A stretch of DNA of 64,000 nt from Dioscorea cayenensis subsp. rotundata (GCF_009730915.1 NC_052474.1:8839501-8903500); one strand, 5' to 3'; shown: positions 46,250 to 60,100, numbered from the stretch's first letter. Program-made: numbers and translations. Notes: a model not told the origin generated them from the letters alone.

Positions 46250-47668
46250 TTTTATGTTAGGTCTGAGGGCATGGATTGACATTTTTGACAAGCCAAGAGG
46301 TGACATGGCAAAATGAAAGGTGATGTGGAAATGAGGACTTGGAAAAATGAAGGAGTGACTAGGATGATGATGTGGATGAAGCTAGGCGTTATGTGAAGCA
46401 ACAAGGGCTAAAAGATCATGATGAAGACTATGTTTAGTGAATGGACCATGTGATGATCAAATTAATTTTGGAAAGTGCTTCAAGATAAATGGATCTCTTC
46501 AAAAAGGGTAAGTTTTATTTGAGGTATGATTTGTTCTATCCTTTGGTAAGATCCGGGATGATAAATCATATCTTTGATAGAACTCATTTTAGAAAAGATC
46601 TATCTTAAATAGAGGAATATTCTATTGTTGGCAAGAATAAATATCATCATGAAAATTGCATGGAGCTTAGTTTGGTGTGAAGCTATCTTTGAAGACACAA
46701 ACTAAGTTAGGCAAGGACAAGCCAATGAGATTATCAAAACCATATTTAACAACACAATTTGAAGAAAGATCCAAGAGCTAATTATGGGTGGAGTTATTCA
46801 AGGAGACTAATCATGTATGGAGATTGATTAAAGATTACATGAGATATGATTAGAGATTTAAAGATTCAAGCATGGATGATTGAAAATCATGCTTGAAGAT
46901 ATTGAAGGCTAAACTTGGATGAGATGAGATCAAGTTTAGTAACAATATTTCCATGAGTCAAACGAATATCATTTGGGAAGACCAAACTTGGACCAAGTTT
47001 GGAAAGAAGATCGGGAGATCTTCGGTGACCATCTTTGGTGAGATGTTTGCGTGTGCCTTAGTAAACACATTCCTCGGGAGAGGAGACTTGCTGAAGTGAC
47101 ATGAGGAAGAAAGCAGCTGCAGGCAGGAGGAGTTCGGATCGAGTCAACTGCTATGAGATGGACTGAAGGAACCGGGAAGGTTGAAGGTCGTAGATTCGGG
47201 TGCATCTGGCTAGAACTTAGTCATGTTTAGTAAGGTGGGTAATGTTGCAACTGGGTGTTGCAACATCTAACTTTGGAAGGTGTCCAAGTTAGGAAAGTTG
47301 TGGAGAATTCTAAAAGAGGAAGGTTTATTTGGACGTCGGTGCGTCTATATAAGATATCCTGCTTGAAGATTTAGGATGCACCACGAGAGAGAGACCCTTT
47401 GGTGAGGGTTGAGGAAAGTGAGCATCGGTCAATCTTAAGAGGGTATTCTTTGTCTTGAGAGAGTAAGAGAGTGTTGTACTCTTTATTCAATAACCTCTTT
47501 TAGTGGATTGTTTTCTCCGGGACTGACCCCCCAGATGTAGGCAAGGTTGTGCCGAACTGGGTTACCAACTTGTGTCTCTTTTTTTATTTGATTGTGTGTG
47601 TGTCCAATCTTCAAGTGAGTTTTTGAGTGAATTATCCTACCACACTACTCATTGGAACTATCATTTTA
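46250..47668 (+). mobile_element. Solo LTR, probably Ty1/copia
   Basis: The LTR is read as 46255-47663 (TGTTAGGTCT to ACTATCA) with a TTTTA duplication on both sides (46250-46254, 47664-47668). Near its end are AGAGAGAGACCC, GAGAGAGTAAGAGAGTGTTG, CTCCGGGACTGACCCCCCAG and ATGTAGGCAAGGTTGTGCCG, followed by CTTGTGTCTCTTTTTTTA. From memory this is the end layout of several plant copia LTRs. A TATA-like GTCTATATAAGA lies at about 47343-47354. No primer site or coding region follows, so it is a solo LTR. The short AT-rich target duplication could be chance. Confidence 0.6.
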
Positions 47669-48830
47669 TTTTATATTTTTTGCCTTATTTTTAATAGAGA
47701 CTATCGGGATAATTAATATTAAATATCATCCTCATTGGAAGTGATAAACTAACATTCACCTAAAAATTTTAATATCAAAATTAATTTATGATTTTATATA
47801 TTTCATTAGTTACCTATAACAAGGTGAGGACATATATATTTCATTTTGCTTGTATATTTTTTTACTTATTTTAGTGATACTTACAAATAAACGATTTTCT
47901 TTTCAAATTTAGCTATAAGTCTGCATCTTGAATTAAAATTATATTTTGAGATGTAATTTTTAATAAAATTTTTTTAAAAAAATTCGAAACCTTAACCTTC
48001 TCTGTGAAATTAACTTTTTCTATGAAAGTTGACCGCACTAGCCATACCACCACTTATATATTGCAGTGATAGTAATAAAAATTTACAGAATAAATATTCA
48101 TATAAAATTATTATAGATTTGTACATAAATTTCGAGAATATATATGGAATTTGTTTGGGCCATGAATACATTTTAATACATATAAAAATCAATAATAATG
48201 TGAAATATGGGTGCCACAACTCTATTTCGGACAAAAAAAAAAGACTTCCAAAATAGACTAAGATATACCACTTGCTTTAATAAACTAATATATTAGGTTG
48301 CGGTGATATCTAAGGTAAATAATCCCAAAAGATAAACTTAATTTGAAAACAAGAAGTTTCATATTAATTCTGAATGCAACTTCTTACACCCCACACGCAA
48401 TTGAAAAATACACTGAAATTGTATTCTATTAAATTAATTCTCCTTTAACTTCCAAACAAAATAAAATTAATGCCAATGTGAGAAACTGTTAAATTCTATG
48501 AAATAAGTATTTTATCTTGGAGTATAATTTATAAGTAATTTATTTTCGTGTTAAACACAAAAAAATTATTATGAAAATAATAAGTGTTGTAAAAAAAACC
48601 CGAATCACACCTTTGTCATTCCTCAAATAAATATATCTTTAAAATGATTAATCTAAATTTCCCAAATTAATAATTTGTACTTGTGTTTAATATAATTTTA
48701 ATATTTAAAATTAATATAAAAACAAAAACATTGTTTGATTCTCTTTCACAAGCTATAAGATGACTCCATCTTGGAAAATCTAATCTTGAGGAGAATCCAA
48801 CGGATGAAATTATAGGCGCACGTTAGAACC
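47669..48830. other. AT-rich intergenic DNA
   Basis: No gene recognised. Overlapping short frames on both strands at 48010-48256 are AT-rich and not protein-like. Confidence 0.5.
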
Positions 48831-48836
48831 ATGTTC

Positions 48837-48845
48837 TATATAAAG
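48837..48845 (+). promoter_or_regulatory. RER1: TATA box of RER1
   Basis: TATATAAAG, about 30 bases upstream of a GC-richer, pyrimidine-rich leader (48870-49135) that ends in a good donor site (CTG|GTAATG at 49134/49135). The leader is therefore a likely 5' untranslated exon. The leader intron would end just before the coding exon, at GTTAG (about 49669) or CCAG (49691). Confidence 0.6.
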
Positions 48846-49691
48846 AGAGCTGATTCCTTGAAAGCGGTAACTTGTTCCCCAGGCCTCATCCTCTCGTCCT
48901 TAGTCCTCCTCCGGCTTCTCCGTGGATGGCCGAACCCTAGCTCCGTCCATCTCCTTCGAATCACCATCGCCTCCCGAGTCTCCGGGGCTTGCATTCGAGG
49001 CCGATCTCCCTCGGTGCGTCTTGGTTCTGGCTCTGGGATCTTAAATCGAAGAAGAGCGAGCTCTTTGGGAGACTTCTTCGAGATCTATAGTGGTTTTGCT
49101 GTGATTGGGATCTCTTTCGATTTCTTTCCATCTGGTAATGCAAGAAGCGTTTTTAATGGATATTTCTTTATTTTTATGATGATTTGGATCCCCATAGCCT
49201 GGTTTTAGTGGCATTTTTGTAATTTTAATTTGGGGGTTGCTCGAGATTTTGGAACATTTCTATGACTTGGATTCATTCCGTTCCAGCGATGCTAAAAAGA
49301 AGATCTTTGTGGATCGTTTTGCATCTATTGTTGATGATTGGAATCGCTGAATCTCGTTCTTGGTGGCATTTGATCGGAATTTTGGGGTTTCTGTAGCTAT
49401 TTTTGGACCATTTGCATTGTTTTGGATCTATTTCCGTCCAACGAAGCAATAATAATTTCCGTAGATTTTTCTCTTTTTCTTTTGATGGTTTGGGTCGCGA
49501 CTCTCATTATTGGTGGTGTTTTCTTTTCATTTTTTGATTGATGTATGATTTCGATCCATCTTGTTCGAATGTTTTTGGATCAAGTCTAAACCTCCTGATT
49601 TTGGATGTAGAATTTATAATTTGTGTGGATGCATGGTATTTTATGCTTCTTTCTTTTGTTGTGTTAGGTTAAGAATTAGAGCGAATTCCAG

Positions 49692-52600
49692 ATGGATGGA
49701 GCATTGGGAGACGGTGCTTCGGATTCGATCCTGTTTTCAAAATGGAGGAGTGATTTCTCGAGGAAATTCCAGTACTATCTGGATAGATCCACCCCGCATC
49801 CTGTTGGGAGATGGCTAGGGACCCTCGCTGTGGCTGCCATCTACATTCTGCGTGTTTACTTTGTTCAGGGTTTCTATATTGTATCATATGGCCTGGGGAT
49901 CTATGTGCTGAATCTGCTGATCGGGTTCCTGTCACCAATGGTGGACCCAGAGCTGGAGGTTTTGGAAGGGGCCTCCTTGCCTACAAGGGGATCAGATGAG
50001 TTCAAACCTTTCATCCGCAGGCTTCCTGAATTCAAATTCTGGTATATTTCTTCCCCACAAAAGCTATGGGCTCTGCTTACTTGCATTTTTTATTGCCACT
50101 CTTTCCAAACACAGCATATTCAATTTTTGAATTTCATTTACTAAATTGCATTTTGATGATTATTTATATATTTATTTTTGAAACTAATATTCCTTCTCAG
50201 AACTGTTCTTGTTCTGACTGATGTAATACTTGTTATTTTTGTCGCTTTGTAAATGTTACATTTTCTTTTGGTCGACAATATATCTTATTGATGCTTAAAA
50301 TGTTACCCTAATTAGGTAGAATATGCCTTCTTTCCTTTGTTGGAGGGCTGTTGCTTGGTTAAGCTATGAGTGCTATGTGTTCTCATGGCATTGTTTTTGC
50401 TTCAACATAGATTTTATTCATCTTGTAGTTCTTTCATCCCTTTGATTGCACTTCATTTTCAATGACTAGAAAATGTTGTTTCTTATCTTCAGACAAATGA
50501 TGCACTGAGTTGGCATGGATTTCGTGGAAATTTGATGGCATATTGCTTTAAAATTACTCAGTCCTGACTGAGCCATGCTTGTGAGATACCAATTATGAGC
50601 ATAATGTTGGTCATAGTTGGCCATATATGCCATGTGGCTAGGTCTTTTAGGAGCTGAGCTTTGTTAAGGCAAGAAGTCTTTGCCCCTGCTTGTGTTAGGC
50701 TCTTGCTTAAGCGGAGCTCTGTTGGCTCCTTACTTGCAAGCCAAGCTTGAGCTTGACTTAAGCTCTAAGCCTCTAACTGATCCGGGCTGTGCTTTAATAA
50801 AAAATGTCTATTTTGGGATTGATCCCAGGACTGATTCATGCGACTTTTCCAATAGAGGTTATAACAATCATTGTAAAGCTATAAGCCAAGCTCAAACTCA
50901 GCTATTTAGTGAAAATAGAAAGATGCAAACTATAAGTAATGTTAATTATACAAAATGCATACTAACCAGGGTAAGCCAAGCTGTCAGCTCAAAATTAATT
51001 TTGAGTTGTAAAATCTAGTTGAAACATAACTTGTTTATTCAAGGCTGAAGCTGAACATGAACTTAAACAATGGCAACTAGAGCAGCTCCTGCACCTTCAT
51101 TTACCAGCCCTATACATGGCTTATGAACTCGATATCGATCTTAATGACTTCATTGTGTAATTTCTTCTAATAAGTCTTAGAGAATTCATGAATGGATCTG
51201 TGTATCTTTATTAGAATTCACCTTATTGTTTGTGTTTTGTGTTTTCTTTGGTGTTGTTACTAATTGAAAGTCTCATTTATGCCAAGAAAATTTGTTATTG
51301 TTTGGAAAAAAATATCCTTGGTATTTTATGATCCAATGACTGGTATCTTGAGGAAGTATATTCTTCTCTTAAGGTTGTTTGATATGGGAACATTTTATAT
51401 TTGGGTGTAATTTACAAGTCCCTAAAGGCTGTTATAACTTACCAGCCAAATTTTGGTAGAAATGCATTAATTAGGATTTTTATAGTGATCATTCGACTCA
51501 GACTAATTAGTTACTCTAGTTTCTATTCTGACCGTAAATCTGCCAAATATATTTTATCAGACAAAGCTGAGATAGAATTTGATTCTGTTACAACATATTT
51601 GTTGAGTGTTAAATGTAGTAGTATCATGGAGGACAAAAACTATCAAGAGAGCTCCTTTTAGAAAATTTTATCAGGAGGGCGATCATATCATAGGTGTTTT
51701 GAGATTAGTGAACCAAGTCAAGTTTCAACTTATTAATGTTGATTTAAATTGTAGGCTTGTTTGTACTCCCCCTATTGTTGACTAATCTCAAAGGGGCGTG
51801 TATGGTATGATGAACCTCATAATATTTTTCTAAGAACTCTTTAGAATTTCTGTCCATACCATGGCACATATTTGAAAACACTAGTTCTTAGTATAATTCT
51901 GCAACAGCCAATTGCGTTTACTAAGCAACCTTACCATTGTGTCAAGACCTGCCCTCAGTTTTGTATTTAAACTGCTACATGACTGTAATATAGTTGGATG
52001 GAGAATGACAACTAAATGCAAAATTCACCTTTGGGTGTGTAGTCAGCTCAAATGCAGATATCTTACCATTGTAAGCAAGAGATTATTTCCTTGGTTATAA
52101 TGTTAGATGGCCTATCATATATTGATGGGGCCTTTAGTAAAGGCTTATGCTCAGTATGTTGGCTGTCATGTATGACTTTAAATGTTAGACTGGTTATCCA
52201 ATTTGGATTATTTTTTATTACTATTATGCTTATGTTATATAATTGTTAAACATGCTGACTGAACTAATATTTTTCTCAACAGGTACTCCATAACAAAAGC
52301 CTTATGTGTGGCTTTTGTGATGACCTTCTTCTCCATATTTGATGTTCCTGTCTTCTGGCCAATACTGCTATTCTACTGGGTTGTTCTTTTTGTCTTGACG
52401 ATGAAGCGCCAAATCCTCCATATGATCAAATACAAATATGTTCCGTTTAGCATGGGGAAGCAGGTGAGCCCAACACCTGCATGGTAGTAATTTTATGAGT
52501 CTTGCCCTCCTATATGAAGAACTATAATAAATCAAAGCTAATCTAACTGCATTATGAGGATCAACTGCTGCAAATGCCCTGCTATTTAGCCTAGTCTCCC

Positions 52601-53272
52601 TTTGCTTTTAACAATTTGCCTGATGCTTGCAATCCACACAATTGCTGGCTGGACTCCATATAATTGCAACAGACATGCATCAAAATATTTCCCTTACCTG
52701 ACTTGCAAATGATAGGCCTGTCTCATTTAAAATCATATCACAATATTCTTATCATTGATATCTATGATTTTCTTACCTGTTCTAGTGCAAGTATCATACT
52801 GTGGGTTTTGGATTGGTAATCATTAACCACTGCAATGCTGCTATATTCATCAGGCAGCATCCTTAGTTTTGTAAAATTTTAGTACAGCTACCAATCTTAC
52901 TTTGAATATTTAATGCAGCATTCAGTTAATTAATATAGGCATTAACTATTCAGTATGCCCTAATGATTAATTAAAGCTTTTCTTACAAACTAGGTGCACC
53001 AAGTTAACTGCCCAACTCTTTGATGACTATTTATTTATTTTTTGTAAATCACCAACAATGCAATCTCATAATGCATTATATGGTGATTGATGAGAAGTCT
53101 ATTTGGTAGTTCGTAAAAGTAGCGTTATTCTACCCTGATAACCTAACCTTTCATTGTTTGCTATCGATTTTTCTGTCTCCTCGTTTCCCATCCAATTTGG
53201 TTTTATTCTTTGTTGTGACAGAGGTACAGTGGGAAGAAGACAGCTGCAAGCAGCAGTGCATCCATGGATTAA
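49692..53272 (+). CDS. RER1: RER1 protein (retention in endoplasmic reticulum 1)
   Basis: Membrane receptor of the early Golgi that returns ER membrane proteins by COPI vesicles. Coding exons 49692-50041, 52283-52463 and 53222-53272; donors TTCTG|GTATAT and AAGCAG|GTGAGC, acceptors CAACAG|GTAC and GACAG|AGG. The frame is exact and gives 193 residues, normal for the family. Visible family blocks: [15 protein letters not shown] (22-36), [10 protein letters not shown] (74-83), [15 protein letters not shown] (103-117), [17 protein letters not shown] (133-149) and [11 protein letters not shown]. Hydrophobic segments at about 42-59, 61-80, 121-140 and 141-160 fit the four-span topology. A 2.2 kb intron 1 has no recognised element. 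An untranslated first exon upstream is likely. Nothing in the gene looks damaged. Which plant paralogue (A, B or C) it matches cannot be said. Confidence 0.95.
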
Positions 53273-54283
53273 TGAGAAGAGGATGGATTCTTAAAAGAAA
53301 AAAGAGGAGGAAAAAGAAAAGAGGTCTAATTGAATGAACATGCTAGATTTTCTTTGTCATTTAAACAATTGGTACTCTTTTTGGCAGGCTTGTTTTTTGG
53401 CTTGCCCTCATTGAAGGGGCGAGCATTTATTCTCAATTAAACAAGGAAACCCCTTTATTGGGTGTTTGTATATCTGTCTCAGTTCAGTTCAACCCCCTGA
53501 ATGCCATGAACTTTATATAGCTCACTAGTTTGCACGTTTGTATTAATTTTCAAGCTTTAATTATGCTATGAGTTTTAATATTGCGTTTGCGTTCTTTATA
53601 TAAATTGGGTTACCAATCTCTTCCAGTTAAGTTCAAAAATTAATTTGTGGTTTTCCAATATTTGACTTTTTTGTTTAATTCCAGGGAAGCTCCATTTAAT
53701 ACCCTTTTTGCATATGAGGTTTTATTGTTTTATTCATCTCTGCATGTCAACATACTGTTTACTGTGCCATGGTATTCTGCTCAGTGGAAAAGTTTTTGGT
53801 TACATCATCTCTAATGGTCTGCAAGGTCTGTGTGAGGATAAGAAAAATGAAAGAAGATTGATCACTGTTGTGGTCAGTCAAGGGTACATTGTTAAAATAG
53901 CTCATAGGTGTTTGGCGTCCTTGGAATCTCGTGTGCTAGCCCATAGTTTGTTGATTTTTAAATTCTTTATATTAATGTTTTATATAATCCGTGCCAGAGT
54001 ATATTCCAGGGTTTGTTTTCATTTGCACATTGGGTGATGGATGACATTGTTGTTATTATTATTTATTTATTTATTTAGATGTTGGTTTATTCTCAAATGA
54101 CAAAGATAAACTCACAAGCAAACAATGAAGCCGGAATAAAAAAATATCTATCCCCAGAATTCAGTTCACTTTATTCCTGACCAATGGAATTAGCAAAACT
54201 ACGACTTTTCCCAGTAACAGTAATACGATGATGAGATATAAAACAAAGAGTAGGTGCAAATACCCTACACTGTGATACAAAAA
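53273..54283. other. RER1 3' region and intergenic DNA
   Basis: Contains the RER1 3' untranslated region (T-rich, to about 53620) and AT-rich intergenic sequence. No further gene supported. Confidence 0.55.
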
Positions 54284-54537
54284 TTTATATTATTCGCCAT
54301 ACGATCTGCAGATCTATTGATGACACTGGGTCGCTGATAGAGCCTCACCAGAGCTGGTGAGCTCGATTTTCACTGAGCGACATTTCCCGGGAGTTGTGAA
54401 TAGTGGTTGCAGTACGAATCTGGCTCGATACCACGTGAGCACGTGGCCTCGTCCCCACTGCTCCACCTGGCGCCATGCGACGCCCTCGGCTCCCAGTGGG
54501 CTCGCCCCTGCCTCTTCCCAAAAAGTTTATATTATTC
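54284..54537 (+). mobile_element. SINE-like insertion with 12 bp target duplication
   Basis: A GC-rich 230 bp block (54296-54525) in AT-rich surroundings, flanked by TTTATATTATTC at 54284-54295 and 54526-54537. It ends with a short A-run (CCCAAAAAG) before the right duplication, as in retroposed sequences read on the plus strand. On the minus strand GTGGTATCGAGCCAGATTCG is vaguely like a pol III B box, but the orientation conflicts with the A-tail. The body includes CACCAGAGCTGGTGAGCTCG (a small palindrome) and CACGTGAGCACGTGG. Could be a SINE or a retroposed transcript fragment. Confidence 0.55.
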
Positions 54538-54749
54538 AAGCATTTTCTAGGACATATCCCTCCTTGTCCAGTTACAATAACCACCACATCTACCTTATCC
54601 AGGCATACCAGTTAACCACCTCATACTAGCAAATATCTTACAGCCTTTAGAACAAACATCATGGTATCATTACAAAATAACACAACCAAGCACAACTCTC
54701 ACTAGTCTTAAATGCTTCTCAACAGGTCCTTTGCTTGGCTGAAAATCAA

Positions 54750-56595
54750 ATGGCGAGTCTATTGCCTCATCCTGCCAACCAAGTCTCGTTGCTTGACAAG
54801 TCTTCCTGCAAGAAAGAGATAAAGCAAATCCATGCTCATATGATCAAAACAGGCCTTGTTCTTGATACTTTTCCTGCCAGTAGATTGCTAGCTACTATCT
54901 GCCAATCCTATGACGTCGAATGCTTGAATTATGCGCGTCAAGTTCTTGAAAGAACCGAAAATGCTAATACATTGATGTGGAACACCATGATCAGGGCTTA
55001 CTCCTGTAGTGACAACCCAGATGAAGCTATACTCATTTATGTACAGATGCTACACAATGCAGTCCCGTGGAATACGTACACCTTCCCTTTCTTGCTCAAA
55101 GCTTGCGCCGAGGTGTTACCAGACATGGAGGAAAACTAAGCAGATACACTGCCAGATTATTAAGAATGGCCTAGCTTCAGAGGTTTACGCAGCAAATTCT
55201 CTACTCCACATCTATGCCAAATCCGGTGACTCCTTTTCTGCTCGCCAGGTATTTGATGGGATTTCATACCGTGATGCCGTATCTTGGAATTCAATGATTG
55301 ATGGATACACTAAGAGTGGCCAAATTGAGATGGCTCGTGAACTGTTTGATCTGATGGAGAGAAAGAATGTCATCACTTGGACATCAATGATTGCAGGGTA
55401 TGTTGATAGCTGCTTGTTTAAGGAAGCTTTGAAACTATTCCGAGAAATGCAAGTGATGGAAATTGAACCAGATCAAATGGCACTTGCCAGCACACTTTCA
55501 GCGTGTGCGCAGTTTGGTGCTTTGGGTCAAGGGAAATGGATTCATAATTACATTAAGAAGAAGAGAATTAAAGCAGACGCAATATTAGGGTGTGCTCTTG
55601 TGGACATGTATGCAAAATGTGGTGAAGTGGATGAAGCTTTGGAAGTTTTCAGAAAGATCAGAAGAAGAAACACACCTGTTTGGACAGCCACCATCAATGG
55701 TCTCGCACTCCATGGCCGGGCAACAGAAGCTCTTGATTTGCTTAAGGAGATGGAGAGGGCAGGACTAAAGCCGAACAGCATCACATTTACTAGTCTTCTT
55801 ATAGCCTGCAGTTATGCAGGAATGGTAGATAAGGGGAAAGCACTATTCAAAAGAATGGAAAGAGACTGCAAGATAGAGCCATCAATCGCGCATTATGGAT
55901 GCATGGTAGACCTTCTTGGTCGAGCTGGGCTATTTGAGGAAGCTGAGGACCTGATCAAGAGGATGCCAATGAAGCCAAATGCAGCCGTTTGGGGAGCTCT
56001 GCTTAATGCATGCAGCGTTCGCAGAAATTTTGAACTAGGAAGGCATGTAGGAAAGATACTGATTGAGTTGGAACCTTACCAAGGCGGCCGATATGTACAA
56101 CTGGCAAACATTCTTGCAGCTGAAGGCAAATGGGATGAAGCCGGGATGGTGAGGAAGCTGATGACAGAGAGAGGAGTTGCAAAGGTTCCGGGCCATAGTT
56201 CAATCAGTCTGGATGGAGTTGTCCATGAGTTTGTAGCCAGTGATCAAAAGCATCCACAGATTGGAAAGATAACACGAGAGTGGAATAAAATCCTCAAGAG
56301 ATTGAGAGAAGAAGGATATGTACCAGATACTGAGAACTTGTTGCTAGATTTAGAGGAGGATGAGAAAGAAACAGTAATCCATTTGCACAGCGAGAAGCTT
56401 GCTCTTGCTTTTGGGTTAGTCAGTACAGCGCCAGGAACGACAATTCACATTGTCAAGAATCTTCGCATATGCACAGATTGCCACAATGCAACAAAGCTCA
56501 TCAGCAAGGTTTATGGCCGTAAGATAATCATGCGTGATAGGTCCCGTTTTCACTGTTTCCAGGATGGAAGTTGTTCCTGCAGAGATTATTGGTGA
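54750..56595 (+). pseudogene. DYW-type pentatricopeptide repeat protein, single +1 frameshift
   Basis: Intronless PLS-class PPR gene, the type that binds organellar RNA and directs C-to-U editing. The first ATG in frame is at 54750 (MASLLPHPANQ). An N-terminal block KKEIKQIHAHMIKTGL is followed by tandem PPR motifs (WNTMIRAYSC, WNSMIDGYTKSGQ, WTSMIAGYVDSC, ALVDMYAKCGEVDEA, WTATINGLALHGR, YGCMVDLLGRAGLFEEA). Then come the E domain (WGALLNACSVRRNFELG), the PG box (KVPGHSSISL) and a complete DYW domain with HSEKLALAFG, CTDCH and terminal SCSCRDYW. The zinc-binding HxE and CxxC are present. The frame breaks once: upstream frame ends at 55139 and the downstream frame is open from 55009. The A4 run at 55132-55135 with one A fewer would keep a single frame of about 614 residues (MEE then TKQIHC), the expected size. 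Either a real recent mutation or a consensus error. Confidence 0.9.
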
Positions 56596-57164
56596 CAACA
56601 GTTAGTTGTAGCTCAAGGCTTCATGACCCAAATAAGAGCATTCCATATGATACCAAATCAATGTATAGAAACACAAGCAAGATATTGGAAAGTGAAATAA
56701 GCAATCATTCGAACCTTAAAAAATGCTTCAGTGAAGATGGTTGTATGAGGAAGACCTCCAAGGATGCCTGATAATTCTCTAAGATTGGGCTTATGAAATA
56801 ATTAAAACCTTACTTGATGAGCAATACAATCAGTAGCATGCAGTGGTAATGGGCAAGGATACTCTGCTAAAGCCTGAAGCTGAAGTACTTGCTTGTGATG
56901 ACCATTTTGCTTATTGGAAGGATTCATCCAGTCAGCTTTCTAGATATTTAGACAAATAAAACGAAATTCAAGTGGACCTAGCTGTTATATGCCCAATTGT
57001 CATCAAGCATAAATAACAATTAAATAAGCTAAATTAAGCAAAATCAAGTTTAAAGAGAACGGCAATTTCTTTGAGCATGTTTTATTGAAAGGAAACATGA
57101 CAGTTTATGCACCTCCCAATTATGTTTTTTGATGCACAAAAGAAAACTGAAAATTTGTTTTTCT
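56596..57164. other. Convergent 3' intergenic region
   Basis: Between the PPR stop codon and the epimerase stop codon; expected to hold both 3' untranslated regions. No other feature seen. Confidence 0.6.
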
Positions 57165-60100
57165 TCAGCTAATGGAGAGATGTTGCTCTGCAACCCATGA
57201 CTGCTCGGGCTCTAATTGAACTTTCCCTATCTGAGATGAGAACAAAACCAATGTAAGACACCTTTACATCTTCGTAAAGCCTCAGCAATTAAGATCATGC
57301 TAGTACCTGTGCATTTTCAACACAGACAAAGTCTTTGTAGCAAGATTCCATCTGCAAATGTGGGTTCCATATAACAGCATCTGACCAACTGGATTGCCAA
57401 TAACATAAGATTGAAGAAGATCCATATAGACAGAATGTTAAAAAACTATTGCTGGTGCAGACAAGATACATACTTCTTATTTTGTATGGTTATTATATCA
57501 CCCAATCCATTGTTAAGCTGGAGTTCTTTAGGTGCACCAAGGTAAATACAATCAACAAATCCAGGAAAAGTTATAACCTCCCTACATGAAAGCAAGATTA
57601 GTTAATAGTGCATATACCACAAACTGGACCCAACTCATAGATGTCACAAGAATGTTCTTCAGGTACTCTAGCTAAAACTTTTGATGACAGTAATATTCTA
57701 GAGACTGGGCAAATTGAGATACATTTTTAATGGTGCATTTTTTATTAATTCTGAAGAGAGATGAACCCTGACCTCTCCTCCTTACCCTCCAATGGGTTAG
57801 AAGGGTCTGGGTCTTTATTCAATGTCTTGCAACCTTTCAGACCTTTTACTGATGCATCAGCTGCAGAAGCCTGTAAAATCATTGAAGGGAATGCCACACC
57901 TGATCTTCAACTATTGATATTTAAGACATTATCGGAGGAATGCACTAGTACAAATGAAATTAAACTAAAGGTTGCTGTCTCTTACATGGAAGTAAGTATG
58001 CAACGCAGAGCTAAAAGAGAAAGGCTTCTTGTCTGTATTGGTGATGGTCAGATAGGTGGATAAACTCTTGGAATGCAGCACAACCTGCACAAAGTTCAGA
58101 ATGAGTAATCTATCCAGGACCACATTAACAGGTGATAGCTTATTACATAATTAGAACTTCCTCACACTACTATCAAATACAAATCTTCTTTGGAAATAAG
58201 CTTCTTATGTAAGATTGGAGAAGTTTGGCTATACATGGATGAAGAACAAACAAATTGTTCACAAAAATGAATAAAAAGATAGAATTTAAAGGTAATTATT
58301 TAATAAAAAGAACTAACAAGTAGTTCAAATCTCTTTAAATGCATAGGCACAAACTAGTCAGGACAGCAACAATTGTTATAAAAGGAATGTGTAATAGTAA
58401 TTCAAATGATTTTCAGATAGAGATCTGAATTGGTTGACATGATGTGATACTCAAGGTCTAGCACTAAAGAGTTCTCCCAGATTCAATATTGAAGGGAAAG
58501 ACCTACCAATCCTATTAAAATATGTAAAAATACACAATGGATTCATCAACATGATCAAGAAAAGAAGTTAGAAAGTATCCGCATGGACACTGCAGGGACT
58601 AAATGAATTATGGAATATATATGGTTGGCGCTCAAGCAGTGAAATTCCATGCAGATAGTGTGCGTCAAGACTGGTGAAAATTAATAAAAAAAACTAACAA
58701 TCCACTAAGCCTAGTGTAAGCAGTGTTCTTAAGAAATTGTTTATTTGGTGCATTGGGAGTGAAATAGGCATGGGTGATGGGATATTAAGATCTTTAGAGA
58801 ATGACCTGTGTAATTGTGCAGCAGCTAGGCTGTATAAGGTCAAGAACATATCCAATGCAATCAAGCAGAGATAGAAGTTTCCATGCATATCACACTGAAG
58901 ATACTCAGAATAAAAAGGTGAAATGCACAAACGACAATGAGGCACATTAAAGCATATTGCACTGACACTCAAATAAAAAGTTACTTTGGAGATCAATCTG
59001 CATTCGTAGAGATTATAGAATGACATCTAATGATATTTAGATCAACTAAATTGCTGGCTATCTTAAGTTTTAAATGATGCTGCCCTTCTATGAATGCTAA
59101 ACATTAGATGAGGAATTTGGGGTGACCTTATACAAAGCTTGAAAGCAGAAATCCCACATTGAGTGGCTGTAAGAATCATCTTTGAGCTCCAAAGTTACAT
59201 TGGGACTACCTTCAATCTCATCAGAGTTAGCAACAGACCAGTTCATGTTCCGTGAAAATCCATGCTGTCAAAGAATATAATAAATTCTAAATGAGAAGGA
59301 AGCATCATAATTTAAGATGATCAATAATATAAATACGGAGGGGGCAGAAGAAAAAAAAATTTAGCATCATCAAGAGCAGAGATATAGCCAGCATATGGAT
59401 GAGTAACCCAGCGTAAGGATAACAAGATTCAAGGGAAAAGATTGAGGCAAATATTCAAATTATATAATAAATTTTGACTTCCATCTAAACACCACCTCTC
59501 AAACAATTCATGTTACACATGTAAGCATCCATTACTTTGTGAAGGGGGAAAATCTAGCTTTCGCAAGTCAACTACAAAAATATAAATATTACTTCATAAA
59601 TATTCAAATCCATTTGCTGCTCATGAATAAAAAATTTAGAAATTTCACGAAAAAAGGAACCAAGTAAAAAGGCATAATGAATGCCTCAATTCAATGTGAT
59701 TAAGAATAGAATGTGTACCTGCTGCATAGGACCAGGTCCAAATTGTGGGAAACAATGTGGGATTCCACCACTGATTCCAGAACAGACAGAATTACTTAGA
59801 ATAAATGCAAAGTAAAACATAAAATTACTAAGATGACTTCATATAAGGAAGCTACATTGAAAGAAATAAACAAAGAATAATAAATTGCAACCTTAATATT
59901 CAAAGCCTCCCAAGAATTCAAAACAATATGTAGGATACCATGGTCCAAACATCTTTTATTTAAATTATAAAGTATCATACAAGTCCTGCTATTGAGGAAG
60001 TAAACTAGCAACTGTAGAGATAAAATCAAATAAATGGGATATATACAAGTCACACAACATATACAATGTATTACACAAGATAAATAAGTCGTATAAAACC

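Noticed and set aside
54735..54749. Start of the PPR protein at 54735
   Set aside because: The codon there is TTG, not ATG; the first ATG in frame is at 54750.
57761..58063. Plus-strand 100-codon open frame
   Set aside because: It is the antisense of two epimerase exons (57773-57870 and 57986-58084).
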